Below are positions 6,248 to 13,031 of a stretch of 25,973 bases of DNA, one piece after another. Numbering within the stretch: position 1 is the first letter of the stretch; each line of letters opens with the position of its first letter. This DNA is from JAAYHC01 sp964483175 (lineage in GTDB: Bacteria > Bacillota > UBA5301). The notes beneath the pieces were generated by a model. That model was not told where the DNA came from. It saw only the letters and a program-made list of their open reading frames with translations, and ran no database searches. The stretch lies in contig CAZAAT010000030.1 in assembly GCA_964483175.1 (NCBI GenBank), positions 1-25,973 of the forward strand, written 5' to 3'. The position numbers and the translations under genes are program-made.

Positions 6248-7762
6248 TTGTTATTGCGCTCAGCTAGACTTATCTTAATGCTTCTCCGGTTTGCTTTTGA
6301 GCTCTATTGGCTAAAGAGAATCAAAGGTCACGATCCGGCAGCCCAAGCAAGACGGGAGCAGGTTTACCGGAGTCAAGCCCACCATTTCCGCAAAGTGGCA
6401 ACCTCCCTGGGAGGATTGCCGATTAAGGTTGGGCAGTTTTTGAGCACTAGGGTGGACGTATTGCCAAAACCCTATACCGAAGAATTGGCTAAACTGCAAG
6501 ATGAAGTTACTCCGGTTCCATTTGAACAAATTCGCGAAGTGCTCGAAGCTGAACTGGGCCCGTTGGCAAAACACTTTTCTCAGATTAACCCCGACCCGCT
6601 GGGAGCAGCATCCTTAGCTCAAGTTTACGAAGCCATACTTAACGACGGAACCGAAGTTGCCGTCAAAGTGCTCCGGCCCAAGATTCACCAACAAGTGCAA
6701 GCCGACCTGCGAGCCCTACGCATCTTAATTTGGTATCTAGATCGTTATTCCTCACTGCGCCGACAAATGAACTTCCGCTTACTGTATCAAGAGTTTCTAC
6801 ACACACTATCCAGAGAGATGGATTTAGAAGCAGAGGCTGACAATCTGCGCAGATTTCGTGATAATTTCAAAACTCATCCCAGGATATACGTTCCGTGGGT
6901 TCACGATGTTTTAGTGAGTCAGCGGGTTCTAGTCATGGAGAAGATCACGGGGGTCAAACTCACTGATCTTCCGGGGTTACAAAAACTCGGCGCTGATCCA
7001 CGTCAGCTAGCGGATTTATTGCTTTCCAGTTTTATTCAGCAAGTGGTCGAAGATGGTTTTTTTCACGCCGATCCGCATCCCGGAAACCTATTAGTCGATG
7101 ACCAGAAGCGACTGGTTTACCTCGATTTTGGGATGATGGGCGAGATTCCACCAGAGTCACGCCCCATCTTCCGAGCCGGGCTGGGTGGAATTTTACGCAA
7201 CGAACCAAAAACCATGGTCACTGCCTTAGTTGATTTAGGTTTCGTACTCCCTCATGCCGATCTTCGTTCGATCGAAAAAGGTGTGGTTATGCTCTTGGAT
7301 GCCTTCGCGGCCGGTGGCATGAAAGGCCTGTCAACCAACGAAGCGATGCGCCTAATGGAAGAGATGAGCCGTTTCTTTTTAAATCAGCCGATCCAAGTAC
7401 CAGCCAATTTCACCTTTCTCGGACGCGCAGTGGGTATCATTTTAGGCTTGTTGGAAACACTCGCGCCCGAGATAAACGTCGTCGATTTGTTGAAGGAGGC
7501 TGTCAGTGATAATAAGACCGTTCAAGATGAGGGTATCGACTTTATCTTGGCCGAAGCAAAAGAATGGTTGAAGGCCGCTCTAGGGCTACCTCAGGCGATT
7601 CAAACAATCGCCTCATCCCTGGCAGCAGGCGAGATAATCGAGGTCGATCTTGCTCCAATTACTGCTGAACTCACGCAACTATCGGCGAAGGTTTCCCGCT
7701 TGAGTTGGCTCGTATTTTTTCTAGGACTGATTTTACTGGCGCTAATTATCCGCTTGGCCTGA
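6248..7762 (+). CDS. AarF/UbiB (ABC1/ADCK) atypical kinase-like protein
   Basis: Member of the UbiB family of 504 residues. Motifs in order: the family-specific KxGQ (PIKVGQFLSTR, 60-63), the Ala-rich nucleotide loop AASLAQVY (120-127), the invariant lysine in VAVK (K140), HADPHPGN (273-280) and DFG (293-295). A C-terminal hydrophobic helix (about 484-503) anchors it in the membrane. In proteobacteria UbiB supports ubiquinone synthesis; in Firmicutes its role is not established, though quinone or isoprenoid lipid handling is plausible. TTG 6248 follows AAAGGAG at good spacing. It is alone on its strand, and its stop lies one base from the stop of nikR. Confidence 0.9.
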   Translation: MLLRSARLILMLLRFAFELYWLKRIKGHDPAAQARREQVYRSQAHHFRKVATSLGGLPIKVGQFLSTRVDVLPKPYTEELAKLQDEVTPVPFEQIREVLEAELGPLAKHFSQINPDPLGAASLAQVYEAILNDGTEVAVKVLRPKIHQQVQADLRALRILIWYLDRYSSLRRQMNFRLLYQEFLHTLSREMDLEAEADNLRRFRDNFKTHPRIYVPWVHDVLVSQRVLVMEKITGVKLTDLPGLQKLGADPRQLADLLLSSFIQQVVEDGFFHADPHPGNLLVDDQKRLVYLDFGMMGEIPPESRPIFRAGLGGILRNEPKTMVTALVDLGFVLPHADLRSIEKGVVMLLDAFAAGGMKGLSTNEAMRLMEEMSRFFLNQPIQVPANFTFLGRAVGIILGLLETLAPEINVVDLLKEAVSDNKTVQDEGIDFILAEAKEWLKAALGLPQAIQTIASSLAAGEIIEVDLAPITAELTQLSAKVSRLSWLVFFLGLILLALIIRLA

Positions 7763-7763
7763 A

Positions 7764-8177
7764 CTATTCGCCGACGGCAACAATGGAAAGGTTCCCGTTC
7801 TTGACCCCTTTCTGGGTAAGCAAGCGATCGCTTAAACGACGAATCTCTTCTACGCTCCCTTTTAGCACGAGAACTTCTAGACAGTTGTCATGGTCCAAAT
7901 GGACATGAACACTGGAGACAATGATATGGTGATAATCGTGCTGAATTTGGTTTAACAATGAATCTAAGCCAAGGGTATGATGGTCATAAATCAGAGAGAG
8001 AGTCCCAGCCACCTGTGCGGTGGTGCAAAACTCCCAATTATACTCAACTACGGCCCGCCGGATCAAATCCCCGATCGCTTGGGAACGATTCTTGTACCCA
8101 CGTTTATTACTAATTTCGTCAAAGGCCTTGACCAGCTCCTGATCCATACTCACCCCAAAACGAACCAGCTTGTCCAC
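7764..8177 (-). CDS. nikR: Nickel-responsive transcriptional regulator NikR
   Basis: A 137-residue regulator with an N-terminal ribbon-helix-helix domain (VRFGVSMDQELVKAFDEI) and a C-terminal ACT-like nickel-sensing domain. The four high-affinity nickel ligands are present at H80, H91, H93 and C99 (segment VHVHLDHDNC), aligned with H76, H87, H89 and C95 of E. coli NikR. GTG 8177 follows AAGGAGTGAGG. It represses nickel uptake genes in known systems; no nickel transporter or hydrogenase gene is visible here, so its targets lie elsewhere. It lies 55 bases downstream of the DUF4363 gene on the same strand and may be cotranscribed with it. Confidence 0.92.
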   Translation of the reverse strand: MDKLVRFGVSMDQELVKAFDEISNKRGYKNRSQAIGDLIRRAVVEYNWEFCTTAQVAGTLSLIYDHHTLGLDSLLNQIQHDYHHIIVSSVHVHLDHDNCLEVLVLKGSVEEIRRLSDRLLTQKGVKNGNLSIVAVGE

Positions 8178-8232
8178 TCTACCTCACTCCTTAGAGTAAA
8201 TGTTCTCGCTGATCGAAGGTGATTCCTGTTTG

Positions 8233-8589
8233 TTAATATTTCGCCCAGATTGCTTGCATTTCTAAAGCCAACTGCAGACCAGCGGAGCGATCTTCAGCAA
8301 TAAGCGCCCCTCGCATTCGGGCCAAATCGGTTTCAAATTGAAACAAGGGCAGGCGTTCTTCGATAAAACCCAGTCTGTTTCGAACAGCAGCCCAAGCTCG
8401 CTCTAATTCATCCAAGGTTGCCAGGGCAGCCGGCCAATTTTCGCTCGCGATATTATTATATAGAAGATCTATAGACTTCCCTACCTCAGCGCTTTTCCCG
8501 GTACGCCCATCCCAGCCGGCACCTAAAATGAAAGCAAATCCCACCAACATTACAACTACGAACAAATAAAGAAGTATCCGTTTCAGCAC
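8233..8589 (-). CDS. DUF4363 family membrane-anchored protein
   Basis: A 118-residue protein with one N-terminal membrane helix (LLYLFVVVMLVGFAFILGAG) and a helical extracytoplasmic domain of about 90 residues (NWPAALATLDELERAWAAV...). The length and the tandem placement just after a DUF421 gene match the DUF4363 family, which commonly accompanies DUF421 in spore-forming Firmicutes. GTG 8589 starts nine bases after the DUF421 stop, with AGGGTGATG as a ribosome site. Function is unknown; a two-protein membrane complex is likely. Confidence 0.72.
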   Translation of the reverse strand: MLKRILLYLFVVVMLVGFAFILGAGWDGRTGKSAEVGKSIDLLYNNIASENWPAALATLDELERAWAAVRNRLGFIEERLPLFQFETDLARMRGALIAEDRSAGLQLALEMQAIWAKY

Positions 8590-8598
8590 ACCATCACC

Positions 8599-9333
8599 CT
8601 AATTTGGCCCCGGATAGTCGCTAACATCCGTCTGTTGTGGTTTGGCCAAGTCATCCTGGTACTTATCGACAAATAATGTTCCGGCGGGGCTCAAGGCAGC
8701 GTAAAAAACTTCTTCCACCTTTGAAATCCCCTGCTTATTCAGCTCTTGCATAAGCCAAGTATAATCTTTACTAACATCAGAAAGATTCTGGTAAATTACC
8801 ACCCCGTCGACAATCAGTTCCGTACTGAGACCCTTATACTCGGTGTTTAGCTGTAAGTCATGTGGAGTAACCGGCATGTACTGCGATTTTTTAAGTACTG
8901 ATAACTGACCGTCGGTTTCCAGCAAGGCAAACTCTAGTTCACTGAGGTCAAAAATACCCTTGGCGCGTAATTCTGACATCAAAGTATCGACGGGCAGCTT
9001 TGTTAAGGCTAAATTGCGTTCGAGAATTTTGCCATTTTGCACTACTACGACCGGCTCACCATCTAACAGCTTATGCAACTGCCTGTTTTTCAAGGATAAA
9101 TACTGAAAAGCTATGATCAGCAGCATCCAGGTGAGTAGACCGGACCATAACGCCAAGGGCCGGTCATCGAGATTGGTCGCTAAGTCTGCCGCGATCGAAC
9201 CGACCGTAATACCGCTAATATAGTCGAAAAAGGTCAACTGCCCGATTTGCTGCTTGCCAACCATCCGGGCGAATACATGCAAGGTCAAGACAGCAATAAT
9301 TGACCTGATGACTATCTGAAGCAACTCAGTCAT
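8599..9333 (-). CDS. DUF421 membrane protein (YetF/YcaP-like)
   Basis: A 244-residue protein with three N-terminal membrane helices (about 5-25, 33-55, 60-80) and two cytoplasmic YetF-type domains. It has the family signature VFARMVGKQQIGQLTFFDYISGI near the N-terminus and GEPVVVVQNGKILERNLALTKL in the domain. The ATG at 9333 follows AAAGGA. DUF421 proteins are widespread in spore formers and several are linked to sporulation or germination, but no biochemical role is firm. It forms an operon with the DUF4363 gene. Confidence 0.85.
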   Translation of the reverse strand: MTELLQIVIRSIIAVLTLHVFARMVGKQQIGQLTFFDYISGITVGSIAADLATNLDDRPLALWSGLLTWMLLIIAFQYLSLKNRQLHKLLDGEPVVVVQNGKILERNLALTKLPVDTLMSELRAKGIFDLSELEFALLETDGQLSVLKKSQYMPVTPHDLQLNTEYKGLSTELIVDGVVIYQNLSDVSKDYTWLMQELNKQGISKVEEVFYAALSPAGTLFVDKYQDDLAKPQQTDVSDYPGPN

Positions 9334-9452
9334 GTTTTTCCTTTAGTGGCCACAATGTATTACATATAGTATGTTCTAATTAGAATGGGATAAACAGAAA
9401 GAATATCGGCCAAAACCTCGGCCAAGCTAACTATGAAGGGAGCGATCTCCGA

Positions 9453-9581
9453 ATGAGGCGAAAAAACAATATCGTAGATGATACTAGCTGGGAATTCTTA
9501 CGCCCGGCCTGGTGGGCATTGCACACCGTTACTATTGGAGCGCTAGCCTATTTCGCAAAAAAATCGATGGATAAAAGATGA
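9453..9581 (+). CDS. 42-residue single-span membrane peptide
   Basis: An ATG at 9453 opens 42 codons ending in TGA at 9581. The product begins MRRKNNIVDDTSWEFL, then RPAWWALHTVTIGALAYFA forms one membrane helix, and it ends with basic KKSMDKR. GAAGGGAG lies about 11 bases upstream, longer than ideal. The N-terminal basic/polar part, the WEFLRPAWW motif at the membrane boundary and the positive tail are not what chance would give. It is bounded downstream by a strong hairpin terminator 8 bases after the stop. I do not recognise a named family. It occupies the otherwise gene-free 290 bases between the DUF421 gene and tupC. Confidence 0.6.
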   Translation: MRRKNNIVDDTSWEFLRPAWWALHTVTIGALAYFAKKSMDKR

Positions 9582-9589
9582 CTCCCTTT

Positions 9590-9618
9590 AAAGTGGCCAC
9601 TGGGGAAGTGGCCACTTT
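9590..9618. terminator. Bidirectional hairpin terminator built from a repeated palindrome
   Basis: AAAGTGGCCACT and AGTGGCCACTTT form a 12-bp perfect stem with loop GGGGA. It lies 8 bases after the small membrane peptide and 5 bases beyond the stop of the opposing ABC ATPase gene. Short T-runs flank it on both strands. The arms each contain the self-complementary AGTGGCCACT. Confidence 0.8.
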
Positions 9619-9622
9619 CTAG

Positions 9623-10336
9623 TTAGAGGTAGCGCCAATAAGTGCTCCCTTGGAGAGACTCATTGGATAATAACTCGGACAAAGGCCCTGCGGCAAGCAC
9701 CGAACCTTTATTGAGAAAGACCGCGTGATCGGCAAGGCTCTGCCCCTCCACAAAATTATGCGTAATCAGAAAGATTGTTTTCCCAGCAGCTTTCTCCTCC
9801 AAGATCAAGCGATGCATCAGCTCGATTGAATCTACATCCAAATTGGATGATGGCTCATCAATAAATAGAAACTCCGGTTCGACAACAAGCGCCCGGGCGA
9901 TCGAGACTTTCTGCATCTCACCGCCTGACAATCTTTTGGCATTGGCCTGTGCTAATTCAGCGATACCCAAACGTTCAAGGGCCTCCGCCACCCGCTCCTT
10001 AACACTGGCAGAGTCGCATCTACGCATTCTCAAACCCAGTGCGACATTGGCTGCTACCGACATATTAAACATCACCGGTCGTTGCCAAATAAAAGCTGAG
10101 CGGCGGTAAAACTCTTGCGCCACATCCTTTGAGCGGATAACCTCCTGATCTCCGATCTTCAAAGTCCCCTGGTAATCAAGGTCCAGCATCGCTAAGATTC
10201 GCAGCAAGGTAGATTTGCCGGCACCATTGGGGCCCATAATCACTGTGGTTTTGCCAAGAGGCAACGCTAAATACGGTAGATCTAAAATACGCTTAGTACC
10301 AATTACTTTTGTCAATCCTGCACATGAATACATCAT
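9623..10336 (-). CDS. tupC: Tungstate/molybdate-type ABC transporter ATP-binding protein
   Basis: ATPase of an oxyanion importer, 237 residues. Walker A GPNGAGKST (35-43), Q-loop IWQRP, signature LSGGE (135-139), Walker B LFIDEP (156-161) and switch H192 are all present. The close pairing with a TupB-type permease and a ModE-like regulator indicates tungstate or molybdate as substrate; tungstate is favoured by similarity to TupC. ATG 10336 follows GGGAG at 7-8 bases and starts one base after the permease stop, so the two are translationally coupled. No C-terminal TOBE domain is present, unlike ModC. Confidence 0.83.
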   Translation of the reverse strand: MMYSCAGLTKVIGTKRILDLPYLALPLGKTTVIMGPNGAGKSTLLRILAMLDLDYQGTLKIGDQEVIRSKDVAQEFYRRSAFIWQRPVMFNMSVAANVALGLRMRRCDSASVKERVAEALERLGIAELAQANAKRLSGGEMQKVSIARALVVEPEFLFIDEPSSNLDVDSIELMHRLILEEKAAGKTIFLITHNFVEGQSLADHAVFLNKGSVLAAGPLSELLSNESLQGSTYWRYL

Positions 10337-10337
10337 C

Positions 10338-11024
10338 TTAGCGCTCCCGTAAGTAATTTACAGATGTATTAATTACAAAGAAAACTACCAGCAATACAAT
10401 TCCAAGGGCCAAGGCAAAAGCAAACTCCCCTTTGCTAGTCTCCAAGGAAATTGCGGTAGTTAATGTCCGAGTGGCACCGGCAATATTTCCACCAAGCATC
10501 ATTGATGCCCCCACTTCTCCGAGGACCCGGCCGAAGCCGGCGATGATTGCGCCGATAATCGCAAATCTGGCTTCTAATAAGACCAGACCCGCCGCCTGCC
10601 AGCGACTGGCACCTAACGATAGGGCGGTCAGTCGATAGGCACCATCAAGTTCTCGAACCGCATTTAAAACCAGTGCGGTAATCACCGGCATTACTACGAT
10701 AAACTGACCTACTACGATTGCTTTCCAAGTGAACAATAGTCCCAGCGCCCCAAAGAGGCCGCGGCGCGAAAGAAATCCGTAGGCAATCAAACCGGCGACG
10801 ACTGTCGGTATGCCCAAAAGGGTGTTCAAAATGCTGACCACAGTTTTACGACCGACAAACTCTCTAGTAGCTAGGATGAAGCCGAGCGGTGCCCCAATAA
10901 TCGAGGCCAGCAGGGTTGATACTCCCGCGATTTTCAGAGATAAGAGAAGTACCTCGATAACTTCGGGATCGAACGCAACTAGTAGCTTTAGTGCCTGAAC
11001 TATACTGTCAAGAAAATAGCCCAT
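10338..11024 (-). CDS. tupB: Tungstate/molybdate-type ABC transporter permease
   Basis: Membrane subunit of 228 residues with about five to six hydrophobic segments and an EAA-type loop (LTALSLGASRWQAAGLVLLEARFAI). The conserved FGRVLGEVGASMMLGGNI stretch is typical of TupB and related tungstate/molybdate permeases. I prefer ATG 11024, preceded by GGGGGAGGA at very short spacing; an in-frame ATG at 11039 has no ribosome site. It is between the ModE-like gene (62-base gap) and tupC (1-base gap). The usual substrate-binding gene tupA does not precede it and is absent from the window. Confidence 0.84.
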   Translation of the reverse strand: MGYFLDSIVQALKLLVAFDPEVIEVLLLSLKIAGVSTLLASIIGAPLGFILATREFVGRKTVVSILNTLLGIPTVVAGLIAYGFLSRRGLFGALGLLFTWKAIVVGQFIVVMPVITALVLNAVRELDGAYRLTALSLGASRWQAAGLVLLEARFAIIGAIIAGFGRVLGEVGASMMLGGNIAGATRTLTTAISLETSKGEFAFALALGIVLLVVFFVINTSVNYLRER

Positions 11025-11086
11025 ATTCCTCCCCCACATTCCAGTTTAGTTATGTCGAACTAGACACAACGATCGCAAAAAAATAA

Positions 11087-11428
11087 TTATTGCAACTTAG
11101 CAAACAACTCGTTATAACGCTCCGAAGCGTAATCAGTGACGTCATTTTCGAGCTCAGCAAATGCACGGAGAAAATCCTTAGCTGTTTGGGTCAAGGAGGA
11201 GCCGCCACCGTGAACCCCCCCAGCCTGGGTAACGACCAAATCCTTGCCTAGACGCTCTTCAGCAAGGTGAATCTTTTCCCAGGCGCGTCGATATGACATC
11301 CGCAACTTCTCTGAAGCTTGGTTAATTGAGCCGGTTTGGTCAATGGCTTGCAGCAACTTGAGAACGCCCTCACCGATCACGATTTTATTGTTTTCATCTA
11401 ACCAGATTTTAACTTTAATTTTTAACAT
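11087..11428 (-). CDS. ModE-like winged-helix regulator, DNA-binding domain only
   Basis: A 113-residue protein matching the N-terminal LysR-type HTH domain of ModE. It carries KLLQAIDQTGSINQASEKLRMSYRRAWEKI, then the wing with the GGGSSLT motif (TQAGGVHGGGSSLTQTAKDFL). The molybdate-binding Mop domains of full ModE are lacking, so metal sensing would need another route. ATG 11428 follows GGGGA at about 9 bases; upstream in-frame codons as far as 11506 belong to the structured leader and are unlikely to be translated. It heads the operon with tupB and tupC and sits within its own candidate palindromic operator. Confidence 0.82.
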   Translation of the reverse strand: MLKIKVKIWLDENNKIVIGEGVLKLLQAIDQTGSINQASEKLRMSYRRAWEKIHLAEERLGKDLVVTQAGGVHGGGSSLTQTAKDFLRAFAELENDVTDYASERYNELFAKLQ

Positions 11429-11439
11429 ACTAGTATGTT
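11424..11439. promoter_or_regulatory. Perfect 16-bp palindrome over the start codon of the ModE-like gene
   Basis: AACATACTAGTATGTT is fully self-complementary and contains the ATG. As DNA it could be an operator for the dimeric ModE-like protein; as RNA it can fold into a 6-bp stem with CUAG loop hiding the start codon. A related sequence, ACATA-TAG-TATGT, occurs at 9362-9374. Confidence 0.5.
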
Positions 11440-11571
11440 CCCCATATAATAAAAAAGTCCTGCAAAGGGGCTGCCCCTTGAAATGTTTCAAGGGGCAGGG
11501 GTTCAAGACCTATAGATGGGGGTCTATAGGAGTTAATTCTTTTTGGTTATGTCCCCTCTCTCAGAGGGGAC
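11440..11571 (-). promoter_or_regulatory. Structured 5' leader with terminator, candidate cis-regulatory RNA of the modE-like/tupBC operon
   Basis: Transcription from the promoter just upstream would start at about 11571. In RNA order the leader shows three hairpins. The first is a 9-bp 5' stem with loop GAG (11551-11571). The second is an 8-bp stem CCUAUAGA / UCUAUAGG with loop CCCCCA (11509-11530). The third is a 13-bp perfect stem CUGCCCCUUGAAA / UUUCAAGGGGCAG (11471-11498). GUCUUG (11503-11508) can also pair with CAGGAC (11457-11462), enclosing the third hairpin and running straight into six U's (11451-11456), an intrinsic terminator placed before the ribosome site. Alternative pairings exist: AGACC with GGUCU, and AAGGGG with CCCCUU. 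I could not match it to a known Moco/Tuco or other riboswitch consensus. Confidence 0.6.
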
Positions 11572-11577
11572 GGGATA

Positions 11578-11606
11578 ATTATACCATGAAAGTAATAAAT
11601 TGTCAA
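11578..11606 (-). promoter_or_regulatory. Consensus sigma-A promoter of the modE-like/tupBC operon
   Basis: TTGACA (11601-11606) and TATAAT (11578-11583), both perfect, are separated by exactly 17 bases; TGG before the -10 also makes an extended -10. The predicted start falls at about 11571, the first base of a leader hairpin. Confidence 0.8.
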
Positions 11607-11633
11607 AACTTTTCAACAAGATTATTCGGAAAA

Positions 11634-12155
11634 TCAAAAGTGATAGTGTAAACCTAAAGCCAGGCCAAAACCAGCTTTATAACCTCCACCTGAAGAATCT
11701 CCATCCTCCGCTATTCCTAGCGACAACTCTACGCTAGTTGATACGGCAGCACCTGGGCGGGCCGTTTCCAGTCCAACAAAGCCCTGAAAACCATAGTTGG
11801 TATCGTCGCGTAGCCTAACATCATTTTCTGTTTCCTTGACTGTCTTCAACCCAACTCCCCAGCCGAGATATTGACGGTACGAACCCTTGATTCCCAAGTC
11901 ATATAATAGTCGTAAGGCCAGAGTCCCCTCCATCGTCTTAGCTCCGGCATGCGCACCTGAGGCCGATAAGTAAAAGATCGGCTGGATGATTTGGCCTGGG
12001 GACAGCTCATATTTAACACTGAATCCGCTAAACTGCTGTGTGATCTGAAATCCAACAGCTAAGCGGTCAGCCAAACCCTCCGCACATACAGCCGTGGTGC
12101 AGAGCAGTATTAATAGTATCGCAATTAGTCCTACTTGTTTTAACTTGGTCATCAT
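11634..12155 (-). CDS. Exported beta-barrel-like protein with outer-membrane-type C-terminus
   Basis: A 173-residue protein of unrecognised family. A signal peptide (hydrophobic core GLIAILLILLC, cleavage near AVCA) is followed by alternating polar/hydrophobic strands rich in G, Y and T. These include FQITQQFSGFSVKYEL, GTLALRLLYDLG, YLGWGVGLKTV and FGLALGLHYHF. The C-terminal residues place Gly at -6, Tyr at -3 and Phe at -1, which is the beta-signal read by BamA in outer-membrane proteins. An 8-strand barrel would fit the length. Either of two adjacent ATGs (12155 or 12152) could start it behind AAAGGTGG. If the reading is right, the host has an outer membrane; a secreted beta-sandwich is the alternative. 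Confidence 0.7.
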   Translation of the reverse strand: MMTKLKQVGLIAILLILLCTTAVCAEGLADRLAVGFQITQQFSGFSVKYELSPGQIIQPIFYLSASGAHAGAKTMEGTLALRLLYDLGIKGSYRQYLGWGVGLKTVKETENDVRLRDDTNYGFQGFVGLETARPGAAVSTSVELSLGIAEDGDSSGGGYKAGFGLALGLHYHF

Positions 12156-12216
12156 GATCCACCTTTACTCATGGGCGTATTAACTACTTTTTTTCGATAA
12201 GGTGGAAAGAAATCCT

Positions 12217-12867
12217 CTACTTGATATCGGTAACAACATCAGATAAAAGATCCACCGTAATGGCGTAATACAAAATAGCGCCTGCCTGCCTAACTCGACT
12301 GGCAAAGCGCGGAACCCACTTTGCCATGTGGTTCGCGCAAAACTCCGATTTTATCGTGCGGAGGTGTTTAGAAGCATGGCCTGTCCCTGCTTCGGCAATT
12401 GACTGGTGTAAATAAATCAAGAATTCCAGCTCTACACCCAACGAATCAGGGGGTTCCGGATAATCCGGCGGCAGAGCCATTCCGGCTTGCGAATACCACT
12501 CTGAGACTTGGAGGGCCACTTGAGACCCCTGCTGGCTGCATGCGGGAAGATATACGGATGCATATGGTGGAACCGGGGTTTGCCCGTAATCATTGATGAA
12601 TAACCGGGTGTATTCAGCTGTCAACTCGGCTAAGATCTCTTGTCTTGGCCGCGCCAACTCCCGGATAAGCTGATCCCAGCCGACGGGGATGGCCAAGCCC
12701 AGCTCGATAAGAGATTCTTTCACATCTGAGGCCCAATTACCATCGGTTAGCTCAGCGATTAAGATCTCGTTCGGCAAGCGCAATCCCTCATAGATCCTGC
12801 GTAAGATCACGATTTCCGCGGTCTCCTTATTTAAGTGGACAGCCAAAAAATCAGCCTCGCTTTGCAT
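12217..12867 (-). CDS. TorD/DmsD-family molybdoenzyme maturation chaperone
   Basis: A 216-residue all-helical cytoplasmic chaperone. The LTAEYTRLFINDYGQTPVPPYASVYL block and the SLGVELEFLIYLHQ block, followed by HMAKWVPRFASRV, are the conserved segments of the TorD family. Such chaperones bind the twin-arginine signal of molybdenum or tungsten oxidoreductases and hold them for cofactor insertion. No recognisable Shine-Dalgarno site precedes ATG 12867, so translation may be weak. The client enzyme is not in the window. Genes around it (tetraheme cytochrome upstream, oxyanion transporter downstream) are consistent with a respiratory molybdo/tungstoenzyme. Confidence 0.8.
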   Translation of the reverse strand: MQSEADFLAVHLNKETAEIVILRRIYEGLRLPNEILIAELTDGNWASDVKESLIELGLAIPVGWDQLIRELARPRQEILAELTAEYTRLFINDYGQTPVPPYASVYLPACSQQGSQVALQVSEWYSQAGMALPPDYPEPPDSLGVELEFLIYLHQSIAEAGTGHASKHLRTIKSEFCANHMAKWVPRFASRVRQAGAILYYAITVDLLSDVVTDIK

Positions 12868-12972
12868 CTAGATAATCGGTGCTAGCGGCACTATTGTATC
12901 CATCTCAGGCAAGTTTACATTCTAATTGAGTACTTGCGGAAGCTATATCCAAACAAGCCATTTACATCAAAA

Positions 12973-12999
12973 AAACCTTTCCGTCGTCTGGAAAGGTTT
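12973..12999 (-). terminator. Intrinsic terminator after the cytochrome gene
   Basis: Read on the minus strand, AAACCTTTCC and GGAAAGGTTT form a 10-bp stem with a 7-base loop and run into TTTT, 32 bases past the cytochrome stop. It separates the cytochrome gene from the TorD-like gene. Confidence 0.85.
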
Positions 13000-13031
13000 A
13001 AAATGATAAGCTACGCTGCTTTTCCTGCCAG

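Noticed and set aside
11429..11506. N-terminal extension of the ModE-like protein up to 11506
   Set aside because: The extra 26 codons are inside the leader hairpins, and homology to ModE begins only after the ATG at 11428, which has its own GGGGA site.
11440..11571. Direct call as a Moco/Tuco riboswitch
   Set aside because: Gene context fits, but I could not match the conserved sequence elements from memory, so it is reported only as a candidate leader RNA.
11343..11651. Plus-strand open frame across the modE-like leader
   Set aside because: It has no ribosome site, crosses three hairpins and the opposite-strand promoter, and its product has no protein-like pattern.
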